A stretch of DNA of 64,000 bases from Photobacterium sp. DA100 (GTDB lineage: Bacteria; Pseudomonadota; Gammaproteobacteria; Enterobacterales; Vibrionaceae): NCBI RefSeq assembly GCF_029223585.1, contig NZ_CP119424.1, positions 1,612,001 to 1,676,000 of the forward strand, in the 5' to 3' direction. The position numbers were made by a program, and so were the translations under genes. Below the pieces are notes generated by a model. It ran no database searches. It was given only the letters and a program-made list of their open reading frames with translations, and had not been told where the DNA came from. The first letter of the stretch is position 1. Each line of letters opens with the position of its first letter. This document shows positions 42,806 through 50,649 of the stretch, piece after piece.

Positions 42806-44065
42806 TTAGCGCAACCATTTTTCAAGTTGCTGGGTGACCTGCGGGTCGCTCAATAACTGGTTATGGTTCATTTCATAAAACACTTTTTGGGATGACTCGG
42901 CAAACATAAGGTGACGCTCGTCAACCGAGTGATAGCCCAAAGCACTATTAAGTGGCACTAGACCATCACCAATCAATCGCTCCGCCAGCACGCTTCTTTT
43001 TGATGCTGCAGTGGCGGCAACAGCAAAGCAATTAATGCCCTTTGGTAACGATACGCCAACACGCTCATCGGGTTTATTATGAAAACGATCGACACCTTGC
43101 CAATCTTCATCGATCACATTGCCGTAGCGTAGATCGGTGATTCCTGAGCTACGCAAATTGCTGAGTAGATTGAAAGGGGCGGTGTATGGCGTTTTACTCA
43201 GGATAACGCCTAACTTGTTACCTATCCGCTCTAAAGGCGCACCATGATGAGGCGTCCCCAAAAATACGAGGTTTTTCAGCGTGTCGGGCCACGCCATTGC
43301 CTGTTCCTGGCCATAATATACAGCACTTCTTGCCACTAACCCGCCCATACTATGGGCAACAATAGACAGCTCTTCTATCGGTGTTGGCCAGTTTTTGACA
43401 AACTGCTCAAGCAGATCAGATAGCTGCCTGCCGTTTTGTGAGGTATGTAGACCGGTATTATAACGAAGATAAACAGGGGTATAGCCCAGCGAGGAAGACA
43501 AATGCTGGCCATGATCGACGTCGACCCCGTCATGCTCCCCTCGCCAGAGACGATCATTCATGCATAGCCCATGGATCATCAGCAGTACTTTCGTTGACGC
43601 TTTGGGCATATCGGCAGAATGTAATTGATCTAAATTCAGTGGCTCTTGCTGGTGATAAAACGCCATTGGGATCGCAAATTGATTCTTTTGCTCCACTAAC
43701 CGATCCCCCATTACCCCATTAAGGGCTGACAGCACTGAAATTCGCTCCAGTGTTTCCGGTTTACCTTCATCGAAAGACTCAAGCCAGGGTTGTTGTTTTT
43801 CAAGAAGTTTATCAATACCACTCCCCACAAACTCGGTCACTGTATAAATATTCCGGTATACAAACCCTGTCAGCCCCCGCGTTCTGTCCGGGGTTGATCC
43901 ACCCGGCACGCCCATCGTACGCCAGACTGACTGGTGTACCCCTTCGGCGATCCGAGTGGTACTTATTGTCGCTAGGGTTACGAGCTGCCCGATCCCTCTA
44001 AGATCCGATGCGTGAAAATGCTTGAACCGCTTTGTCGATGCTTGGGTATCCACTAAGAACTCCAT
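42806..44065 (-). CDS. Alpha/beta hydrolase, lipase/PGAP1-like
   Basis: A 419-residue protein with a C-terminal alpha/beta-hydrolase domain (about 155-415). The oxyanion segment is LLMIHGLCMNDRLW, the nucleophile elbow is IVAHSMGGLVARSA and VFLGTPHHGAPLE follows, as in triacylglycerol lipase/PGAP1-like families. The N-terminal 150 residues are helical with no motif I know. There is no signal peptide. It is a single gene between the purine island and the kinase gene. Substrate unknown; probably an intracellular esterase. Confidence 0.8.
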   Translation of the reverse strand: MEFLVDTQASTKRFKHFHASDLRGIGQLVTLATISTTRIAEGVHQSVWRTMGVPGGSTPDRTRGLTGFVYRNIYTVTEFVGSGIDKLLEKQQPWLESFDEGKPETLERISVLSALNGVMGDRLVEQKNQFAIPMAFYHQQEPLNLDQLHSADMPKASTKVLLMIHGLCMNDRLWRGEHDGVDVDHGQHLSSSLGYTPVYLRYNTGLHTSQNGRQLSDLLEQFVKNWPTPIEELSIVAHSMGGLVARSAVYYGQEQAMAWPDTLKNLVFLGTPHHGAPLERIGNKLGVILSKTPYTAPFNLLSNLRSSGITDLRYGNVIDEDWQGVDRFHNKPDERVGVSLPKGINCFAVAATAASKRSVLAERLIGDGLVPLNSALGYHSVDERHLMFAESSQKVFYEMNHNQLLSDPQVTQQLEKWLR

Positions 44066-44198
44066 TTCGCGTAATTATAGGAGAGAAACGCGTGGGGTCA
44101 GCTCATGTGCACAAACATAAGCCACCGAGCTTATAGTGAGGAAATAATCTAGAAATATGAACCTAGATAATGAAAACAGGGCAACTTCCTGCAAAAAG

Positions 44199-45248
44199 TT
44201 ATTGTTTTGCCGATTTTGCCAACCATTTCAGCGCGGCTTCAGTAAGTTGTTCGGTATAAGGATTGATCTTCCAATGATCCGGGCACCAGCCTTTCATAAA
44301 CCTTTGGAAATCAGCCCACGCGACGCAGTACATTGGTCGCCATTGCTGCTCAACATCGTTGCCGTCTATCTCTGGCTGGTATTCATGCAATGCCTGCTTC
44401 AGCGCAGCAAAGTACTGATCTAAATAGCCTTGCACGTTAGCTTCGTTATTGGCCACACTATCGTTAAAATCAAGCACACTGCTCAGGAACAGGCAGACAT
44501 CTTTCATGCCACAGCCGCCACCAACATACTGGAAATCGACGGCAGCCACTTCACAGCCCTCTGGCGTAAAACAGAAATTAGCCAACTTGGCATCACCATG
44601 CACCAGTGTCTGGTAACGACTCTGCGCTAGTGTGTTATCTAAACGCTCAGCAGCGACTTTAAGGGCTTGGTCTTCAAGCGCAGCCAACTCGTCCGGACGG
44701 GTGGCCAAATGCCAGTAAGTACCTGTCTGCCAAAGCCCTTGAGTATGGGTACTGGATGCCTTACCTTGAGTCATGAACTGGGCATGAACCATGTACTGGG
44801 CATGGAACTGGGCCAGCCAGCGTAAACAGGCTAGAACAGAAGGCTGCTCGATATGTTTATGTACTTGGCTATATCCCGCTACAGCCAAATCTTCCAGCAC
44901 CAGCAATGTTTCATTGCCATGCTGCTCCACCAGCAAACACTGGGGCACCGGGGCCTGACAACGATTGGCATAGTGTCGGTACCAATTCACTTCGACTTGG
45001 TAAGAGTCCAATTTGCGCTGGTGAGAGCGCGAAGTGTTCCATCCTCTGGGATGATCAGGTGACTGCGCTTCGGAGCTTGGCAGCAGGATATATTTCACAA
45101 TCACCGAAGGCACATTTCCCCCAGCCAAATGCAGCCTTACCAGTTCGCCATAGCCACTCCAAAGGCTTTGGATATGCTCAACGCTAATGACACCTTCGGC
45201 ACCAAGTGATTGGGCGACTTTATCAATGATATTTATAGGGATATTCAT
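44199..45248 (-). CDS. APH/ecdysteroid-kinase-like phosphotransferase
   Basis: A 349-residue kinase-like protein. The catalytic Brenner motif LVHGDAKLANF (near 225) and the metal-binding AVDFQYVGGGCGMKDVCLF follow the aminoglycoside phosphotransferase/choline kinase pattern. The N-lobe has NVPSVIVKYILLP with the ATP Lys. Substrate unknown. A 22-copy heptamer array begins 47 bases upstream of its ATG, in the position of its leader or promoter. Confidence 0.8.
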   Translation of the reverse strand: MNIPINIIDKVAQSLGAEGVISVEHIQSLWSGYGELVRLHLAGGNVPSVIVKYILLPSSEAQSPDHPRGWNTSRSHQRKLDSYQVEVNWYRHYANRCQAPVPQCLLVEQHGNETLLVLEDLAVAGYSQVHKHIEQPSVLACLRWLAQFHAQYMVHAQFMTQGKASSTHTQGLWQTGTYWHLATRPDELAALEDQALKVAAERLDNTLAQSRYQTLVHGDAKLANFCFTPEGCEVAAVDFQYVGGGCGMKDVCLFLSSVLDFNDSVANNEANVQGYLDQYFAALKQALHEYQPEIDGNDVEQQWRPMYCVAWADFQRFMKGWCPDHWKINPYTEQLTEAALKWLAKSAKQ

Positions 45249-45294
45249 AATTAACAGCAGGTTTTTAGATCCTGGATACTAGTTCCTAGCCTTA

Positions 45295-45448
45295 GGTTCT
45301 GGGTTCTGGGTTCTGGGTTCTGGGTTCTGGGTTCTGGGTTCTGGGTTTTGGGTTCTGGGTTCTGGGTTCTGGGTTCTGGGTTCTGGGTTCTGGGTTCTGG
45401 GTTCTGGGTTCTGGGTTCTGGGTTCTGGGTTCTGGGTTCTGGGTTCTG
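45295..45448. repeat. Tandem heptamer array, 22 copies of GGTTCTG
   Basis: Twenty-two head-to-tail copies of a 7-base unit (154 bases). All are identical except copy 8 (45344-45350), which reads GGTTTTG. On the minus strand the unit CCAGAAC gives an artificial PRTQNPE-type peptide repeat in any frame, because three units make 21 bases. No ribosome-binding site or conserved flank supports a protein. The near identity suggests recent expansion or active slippage. It lies between the sigZ and kinase genes, 47 bases upstream of the kinase start. Confidence 0.95.
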
Positions 45449-45480
45449 CAAGCAGTAATCGTTATACACATATTAACTAG

Positions 45481-45672
45481 CAAGCTCTAGCTTATGCTCT
45501 TCCTAGGGACTAAGACCTTCTTTTCCTAGGATCCGCTTTCCTAGGTTCTAGGTTCTGCATGCAGATCCTAGAATACGTACAGCTTTTATAAGCTCTTTAG
45601 CTCTTATTCTTTTCCCAGGACCTAGGATCCAGGATCCGCTCTTCCCAGGTTCTAGGCACTAGGATCTAGGAT
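45481..45672. repeat. Degenerate CCTAGG/GGATCC-rich duplicated segment
   Basis: Two imperfect copies of about 60 bases can be aligned: 45481-45545 and 45591-45649. Both run from AAGCTCT(..)AGCT through CTTTTCC(T/C)AGGA to GGATCCGCT(CTTC)CCAGG or CCTAGG. Each is followed by TTCTAGG. The whole stretch up to the sigZ stop is made of CTAGG, GGATC and GTTCTAG words related in composition to the heptamer. It has no ORF. With the heptamer array it fills the 424-base gap between the kinase and sigZ genes. Confidence 0.7.
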
Positions 45673-46245
45673 CTAGCATTCATTCCTACACTTCTTCCTT
45701 TCTTCGAAGTCGATAATATTACCATGACTATCGACCTTCACCTCGCAGCATTCATTAAACAAACAGTTGAGCTTTTCACGGCTTTTCTGCACCCGAGACT
45801 TCAACGTCGAGTATTTCATTCCATGCTGTTCGGCGTAGTCTTTTTGCGAGGTGCCATTGAGTTCAATCGCATTAAGCAATTGCGCATCTTCTTCAGGCAG
45901 AGCTTGGATAAACGGCAAGATACAGTGCGAGAGCTGACGGTGAATACTCTCGCCGCCTTCGGTATACCAAAGCTCGTCTTCGGTAACATCTTTGCTTCGT
46001 GCCCGTTTACGGTAGAAGTCGATAATGGTGTTATTGGCCAATTGAAACAGCCAAGATTTCAGCTTGTTCTTGTCTTTAACCGTACCGATCTGCTGGTAAG
46101 TTTTGATCAGAATGTCCTGCAGCAGATCATCCACATCATCCGGGCACGATACGTTCGATTGCAAAAATCGTTTCAGGCTTGTCTGGTATTGCTGCCACAC
46201 ATCCTCAATACGAATTGTACTTTCCGGCAACACACTCTCAGGCAT
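45673..46245 (-). CDS. sigZ: ECF-type RNA polymerase sigma factor (SigZ-like)
   Basis: A 190-residue sigma-70 factor with region 2 (DDVDDLLQDILIKTYQQIGTVKDKNKLKSWLFQLANNTIIDFYRKR) and region 4 (YAEQHGMKYSTLKSRVQKSREKL). The tail CCEVKVDSHGNIIDFEERKKCRNEC has four Cys residues, a feature of the SigZ branch and possibly a metal or redox centre. The ATG at 46245 has GGAGAAAG upstream; an earlier in-frame start would overlap the terminator hairpin. No anti-sigma gene is adjacent. It lies 91 bases downstream of a glutathione transferase gene. Confidence 0.85.
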   Translation of the reverse strand: MPESVLPESTIRIEDVWQQYQTSLKRFLQSNVSCPDDVDDLLQDILIKTYQQIGTVKDKNKLKSWLFQLANNTIIDFYRKRARSKDVTEDELWYTEGGESIHRQLSHCILPFIQALPEEDAQLLNAIELNGTSQKDYAEQHGMKYSTLKSRVQKSREKLNCLFNECCEVKVDSHGNIIDFEERKKCRNEC

Positions 46246-46278
46246 TTCTTTCTCCAGCACAGCTGATCTCCAACGCAA

Positions 46279-46306
46279 AAAGGTTATGGGCATCCCCATA
46301 ACCTTT
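46279..46306 (-). terminator. Hairpin terminator after the glutathione transferase gene
   Basis: A perfect 12-bp stem (AAAGGTTATGGG) with a 4-base loop is followed by TTTTTGCG on the minus strand. It separates gst from sigZ. Confidence 0.65.
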
Positions 46307-46336
46307 CTAAATAGTAAATTAAGATAAGACTAAACG

Positions 46337-47035
46337 TTAGCCGCAACAACTACTTATGGCACATGTTGCGCTATTCTGCAGCTCATTACCTATTTTCAGG
46401 TGATTATCTGACAGATAAAAGTTGGTGAAGTGCTGCTCGAAATCCTCAGCGACAGTTTGCTCGACCAACCCAGATGCCATAACCGCCTGCTGCCATGCCT
46501 TCGTTTTCGGTAAGCCACACAAGAAATCATAGCCTGTATGCTGTTTGATGATGTGGGCTCGATGCAGCAATGGCAGCCAAGCAATATCAACATTGCTGAT
46601 GCTATCCGATTTAAAGAAGCGCGATTGACCCGACAACTGTTTCTCCACCTTGGTAAAGGCGGTAACAAATTTTTCGTTACGCTGCTCAAAGGTTGCCTCG
46701 TTTTTGCTGCTCATGGTGCCACACTGGGTCATGTAATTCTTAGCACCCAGGTAACCCCAGGCTCTGTCCAGCGCGCGTTGTTCGTGGGTCACCCCTGTCT
46801 CTAGCGGGCCATACTGATCCTCAATGTATTCAATGATCGCATCAGATTCGAACAGAGCCGTACCTGAATCGGTGATAAGCAAAGGGGCTTGGCCATTCGG
46901 GGAGATATCCAAAAACCACTGGGGCTTGTCCTTGAGGCTAATGAATTCAATCTCGTAAGGAATATTGCGGGCCGCCAAGGCTGCAGTCACACGCTGGACA
47001 AACGGACAGATTTTGAAGCTAACAACTTTAAGCAT
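46337..47035 (-). CDS. Glutathione S-transferase, omega-like
   Basis: A 232-residue GST. The N-terminal thioredoxin-like domain has the catalytic Cys in SFKICPFVQRVTAAL, cis-Pro in NGQAPLLI and the glutathione-binding ESDAIIEYIEDQYG. The all-helical C-terminal domain follows. The active-site Cys suggests thiol-transferase or dehydroascorbate reductase activity rather than conjugation. It has an unusual Cys-rich tail (ATCAISSCCG). The ATG at 47035 with AAAGAGTG upstream is preferred to the GTG at 47044. Confidence 0.85.
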   Translation of the reverse strand: MLKVVSFKICPFVQRVTAALAARNIPYEIEFISLKDKPQWFLDISPNGQAPLLITDSGTALFESDAIIEYIEDQYGPLETGVTHEQRALDRAWGYLGAKNYMTQCGTMSSKNEATFEQRNEKFVTAFTKVEKQLSGQSRFFKSDSISNVDIAWLPLLHRAHIIKQHTGYDFLCGLPKTKAWQQAVMASGLVEQTVAEDFEQHFTNFYLSDNHLKIGNELQNSATCAISSCCG

Positions 47036-47254
47036 GTCGAACACTCTTTGATAGTTTGTATACCCGTAAGACGGGCACCACCAGGAAAAGACGACGAAAA
47101 GACAAAAATGAACTGAAAAAAATGTTGCCCATTGCCACCCACGCTCGCAAGTGACCCTTTCAATACCTGCCGCTGTGAATAAGCATGCACCATTCAGTTA
47201 TCTTCAAGGTGATTTGGCATACTGTTAATTCATCATTTATCACCCCAATGGCTC

Positions 47255-48220
47255 ATGAGATCATTACCCGTTTGCCGCGCAGCCCTTAGCACCCCATTTC
47301 TCAGGATCCTCGATGAGCATGGTCATGATCCCTCAAAGTTTCTAAACCATTTCAGCATTGATAAAAAGACTTTGGTAAACCCGTCCCTTTACCTCCCATC
47401 ACACCTTTTCGGCATACTCATAGATTCTGTAGCTCGGTCAACCAACCACAATGATATTGGTTTCTACGCAGCCCAGTACATGGATGAGGAAATACTTCAC
47501 CCAAACTTGCAGAACCAGTTACTCCAAGCCGATGATCTGAGCAGCTTTCTTAATATATTGATATCTCAAAGGCACCTGCAGGGCTCACATTTACAACTAT
47601 GGTTGGAATATGAGAGTAATGAACTGCGTATCTGCCATTCCAGTTCATTGGCGGAAACCAACCGCAGTTATGGGCATGCCAATGAATTCACGACCTTTTT
47701 CATCATCAACCAACTAAAGAAACGACTAGGAAGTCAATGGCAACCCAATTACTTGGCTTTTCATCACCAATGTCTCCCCAAAGCCAAAATTGTCGGGCAG
47801 ACTAAAGACCAAAAAGTCATCTATGGTGCAAGAAAGAATTACGTGCCTTTGCGACTTGATATCGAACAACTCGCGCTCCCGATAAGCACCTTAAATAAAA
47901 AAAGAGAAGATGCCATGACAAGACTTACCGGGATGATTGATAACTTCTGGGAATACGAGTCTTTCAGTATCGAATTTATAGCCCATCTCTTTGGTGTTTC
48001 TGAAAGGACGCTACAGCGTGTGTTGTTACAAAATGGCACTACATTTCGAGACTATGTCAATAAAAAGAAAATCCACAAATCGATTCAGCTGCTAAACCAA
48101 GGTTATAGTATTCAGAGTGTTGCAGAAAAAATGCGCTACTCCGACCCCTCCAATTTTTCGCGAGCCATGAAAAAGCACCTCAACCTGACCCCAAAACAAT
48201 ATTTGCAGCAGAGGTTATAA
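47255..48220 (+). CDS. AraC-family regulator with arabinose-binding-like N-domain (OruR/ArgR type)
   Basis: A 321-residue regulator. The N-terminal 190 residues resemble PF12625 (LFGILIDSVARSTNHNDIGFYAA). The C-terminal HTH pair (about 225-320) contains FGVSERTLQRVLLQNGTTFRDYV and YSDPSNFSRAMKKHLNLTPKQYL. It is divergent from the glutathione transferase gene across 219 bases and may regulate it. Ligand unknown. Confidence 0.83.
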   Translation: MRSLPVCRAALSTPFLRILDEHGHDPSKFLNHFSIDKKTLVNPSLYLPSHLFGILIDSVARSTNHNDIGFYAAQYMDEEILHPNLQNQLLQADDLSSFLNILISQRHLQGSHLQLWLEYESNELRICHSSSLAETNRSYGHANEFTTFFIINQLKKRLGSQWQPNYLAFHHQCLPKAKIVGQTKDQKVIYGARKNYVPLRLDIEQLALPISTLNKKREDAMTRLTGMIDNFWEYESFSIEFIAHLFGVSERTLQRVLLQNGTTFRDYVNKKKIHKSIQLLNQGYSIQSVAEKMRYSDPSNFSRAMKKHLNLTPKQYLQQRL

Positions 48221-48224
48221 AAAA

Positions 48225-48249
48225 TGCCTCTGCGTTATACGCAGAGGCA
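48225..48249 (-). terminator. Terminator of the DUF3332 gene
   Basis: TGCCTCTGCGT and ACGCAGAGGCA pair over 11 bp with a 3-base loop, and the minus strand continues with TTTTTTATA. It may also stop the araC transcript, which ends five bases before the stem. Confidence 0.7.
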
Positions 48250-48374
48250 AGCCTAAGAGTACCGTTTTGCTTTATTATTATGAGTTTTAAAACTGTGAAA
48301 ATATATTATTCCCGATTTTAAAACATGAGTACTAACCATCAGTACTATCTTTAATTTAAATAATTAGCCTATAT

Positions 48375-48728
48375 CTATTCTGATGAACTGATTTTAACAG
48401 GCGCAGTATGCAGTGACTCATCAATGCTGTTATTGATGTCCAACCACGTATCAGTCTCAGTATCGAAGATATGAGCCTGACCGCTTACAGGATTCTCACC
48501 CGTCCAAAACTCGAGCGAGTTAAGTACTAGGTAATCAGCCCCAACAGTGACCGCATACAAAGGTGACATTGCGATATTTAAACCACCTCGAGCATAGCGA
48601 TTATCAACGGCTTTTACGTTATATTCCATCAACTTATTGGTCGCTACGTTACTACCAACACATCCGCTCAACAATACGGAAGCGACACCTGCAATTACAC
48701 ATCGTTTAAAAATTTTATTAGTCATCAT
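48375..48728 (-). CDS. DUF3332-family lipoprotein
   Basis: A protein of about 117 residues with a lipoprotein signal (lipobox LLSGC, Cys near 23). The conserved core is YARGGLNIAMSPLYAVTVGADYLVLNSLEFWTGENPV, and it ends in an acidic tail. This family is common in Vibrionaceae and has no assigned function. The start is uncertain: two adjacent ATG codons (48728, 48725) give the lipoprotein signal. No clear Shine-Dalgarno site precedes them. Confidence 0.72.
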   Translation of the reverse strand: MMTNKIFKRCVIAGVASVLLSGCVGSNVATNKLMEYNVKAVDNRYARGGLNIAMSPLYAVTVGADYLVLNSLEFWTGENPVSGQAHIFDTETDTWLDINNSIDESLHTAPVKISSSE

Positions 48729-48978
48729 AGTAAAAATAAATAGTATAAAAAGGAGGGGGTTTTCGACGGAGGGAATGATATCCTCCCGGATAAGTTCGTC
48801 TACCCCATAAGGCAATTATTGGTATAAGGTTAACAACTTTATAAAAATGATTTTGGTTGTCGTAAAATGACCTGTACAAGTATCAACATTCAAGAATGTT
48901 AAGGAAAATCAACTAGTGACACATCCCCACGAAGCAGCATTATCATTATAAATTTAAAACACTCAAATATAAGCATAA

Positions 48979-49004
48979 AAAAGCCTTGCATTAGCAAGGC
49001 TTTT
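48979..49004 (-). terminator. Terminator of the glycoamylase-like gene
   Basis: AAAAGCCTTGC and GCAAGGCTTTT form an 11-bp stem with loop ATTA, with a minus-strand T run, 12 bases past the stop. Confidence 0.85.
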
Positions 49005-49016
49005 CATTTCAATCAA

Positions 49017-50351
49017 TTACTCTTCATTTGGAGTAAACGATTCATACATTTTAACGACGTGCTCATAGTAACCTTTATGCTTAAGGTAATTATCAACCTT
49101 CTCGTTGATGCTTGGAGACAAGAAAGAGCCAATCATCATGCCTTGATCCAAAGAAAGTATCTTGGTTGAGATCTTACCGTCAGTATCCACAGAGTCGTAC
49201 CAGCCGTACGGCGATTCAATATTTGGGTGCTGCTCTTTTATTGTCTTAAGCAAGTTCACTGCATCCCATGGATTTACCATATAAGATAGTGCCGTGGCGT
49301 GCGGTGTACCCGTTTTTTCACCAGGGCTTTCATGGCCAAAGCGAACATAAGCTTCCGAGATATCATTGATGCCAAAAGCAGCATAACCATCGTCGGTTGT
49401 CGCAGCCGAAGAAACAAATGGAATATTGTGCTTCTCAGAATGCATCTTCTGCATTTTTGTCATATCTTCAATAATAGAATAATCTGGAATCAAATTTCGC
49501 TCATTCAATAAAACTGAAGGTAGCATCCCTTGGAAATATGCCCCATCCCAAGTCAGCATTGGATAATAATTTCGCTCATCAATCGTGTAGTTTCCGGTAT
49601 AGAGTTCCATATCAGTAAATGCTGTTTTAGGAACTTCCTTTTCAGATCCCTTTGTTACCAGATGGGCCCAAACAGGTGCTAAGCGGCTTTCGTTGGCCTT
49701 ACGGTCAATATAATAACCAAGTGGCGCATTATCTTTTGCTGACCAGCCAGCATATAACAACCCTCTTTCCTGATCGTAGATTTTGTACCACCCTTCCACC
49801 TGACGAGCGATAATTTCTTCAACCTTTTTAACAACTTCTTTTTCACGATTGTTCTTTGGCTCGAGATAAGCGCCAGCAACTCCCGCAAGGGAAAAAGCAA
49901 GGTTGGCATTATCAACAGCAGGAACTATACCTTCTTCAGTTGGTTGCAACTTACCGCCTACAATATCATATGGCCAGTAATACAAACCATTCCAGGTTGG
50001 TGTCTCCAGCAGTACATCCAGCGTTTCAATAATACGATTCAACGCATGATTGTTACCATCTTTATGAGCCTCTACCAGAATATTCAAATAGAAGCCAATT
50101 TCTGTCGTGTTGACATAATATTGAGGATCGACAACGCCATCCCGGACAAAAATAGTATCGTAAGGCACTTTGGCTTTTTGATCGACACCGACACCATCAA
50201 GGAAAAAGTCTAAGTTATTTTGAAATTCCTGTTCAAAACCATACGGTATAAGCTGTTGGTTTACAGATAGTTCTTTTATTGTTACATCTGAAGAAAATGC
50301 ATAAAAGCTTGACGACAGCAATGCTGCAGATAAGAGGGTTTTCCTAAACAT
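49017..50351 (-). CDS. Secreted glycoamylase-like protein, candidate endo-beta-1,2-glucanase (GH144-related)
   Basis: A 444-residue protein with a Sec signal peptide (MFRKTLLSAALLSSSFYAFS). The rest resembles the alpha/alpha-barrel glycoamylase/GH144 family. Landmarks are YYVNTTEIGFYLNILVEA, LYYWPYDIVGG, VPAVDNANLAFSLAGVAGAYL, LTWDGAYFQGMLPSVL, a DDGYAAFGIND segment, TPHATALSYMVNPWDAV and YGWYDSVD followed by LDQGMMIG. GH144 enzymes cut beta-1,2-glucan to sophorooligosaccharides. Here the gene ends the operon strand that carries a GH94 phosphorylase and a GH3 enzyme, which supports this activity. It is periplasmic or secreted, the only enzyme of the locus that is exported. GH144 membership is inferred from pattern memory and is not confirmed. 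Confidence 0.68.
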   Translation of the reverse strand: MFRKTLLSAALLSSSFYAFSSDVTIKELSVNQQLIPYGFEQEFQNNLDFFLDGVGVDQKAKVPYDTIFVRDGVVDPQYYVNTTEIGFYLNILVEAHKDGNNHALNRIIETLDVLLETPTWNGLYYWPYDIVGGKLQPTEEGIVPAVDNANLAFSLAGVAGAYLEPKNNREKEVVKKVEEIIARQVEGWYKIYDQERGLLYAGWSAKDNAPLGYYIDRKANESRLAPVWAHLVTKGSEKEVPKTAFTDMELYTGNYTIDERNYYPMLTWDGAYFQGMLPSVLLNERNLIPDYSIIEDMTKMQKMHSEKHNIPFVSSAATTDDGYAAFGINDISEAYVRFGHESPGEKTGTPHATALSYMVNPWDAVNLLKTIKEQHPNIESPYGWYDSVDTDGKISTKILSLDQGMMIGSFLSPSINEKVDNYLKHKGYYEHVVKMYESFTPNEE

Positions 50352-50599
50352 AGGGGACCTTTATTTAAATTAACAAAGTGGATAACAATTAAGTATGTAT
50401 GATTTTTTAACCTACATAATTATGCCTTAATATATATACATTTCATATATCAAATTTGAACTTTAAATATATAATGAGATCTTGGTTTGATATTTAGCGC
50501 AATGCAAACAAAAAAAATAATCTCTTTGTAAATTATATTTAACTATATGTACTTTATTACTTTTAACCAGGAGAAATATAAGATTTATATTTAAAATAA

Positions 50600-50622
50600 A
50601 AAAGCCACCGGGATGGCTTTTT
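50600..50622 (-). terminator. Terminator of the GH3 transcript
   Basis: AAAAGCCA and TGGCTTTT arms with a 6-base loop and a T run on the minus strand, 28 bases after the GH3 stop. The 298-base gap around it (50352-50649) is AT-rich and must hold the separate promoter of the glycoamylase-like gene. No GAAACGTTTC operator is visible in it. Confidence 0.75.
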
Positions 50623-50649
50623 ATCATTGCACAGATTTAAATCTTGATA

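Noticed and set aside
45295..45448. Possible CRISPR array
   Set aside because: The units are directly adjacent heptamers with no spacers and no cas genes nearby.
45251..45483. Two overlapping minus-strand ORFs encoding PRTQNPE repeats
   Set aside because: They are translation of the heptamer array in different frames (three units equal 21 bases), with no ribosome-binding site and no conserved flank.
50380..50390. GGATAACAATT, a match to part of the E. coli lac operator, upstream of the glycoamylase-like gene
   Set aside because: Single half-like match in AT-rich DNA, without symmetry, and unlike the GAAACGTTTC sites of the local LacI protein.
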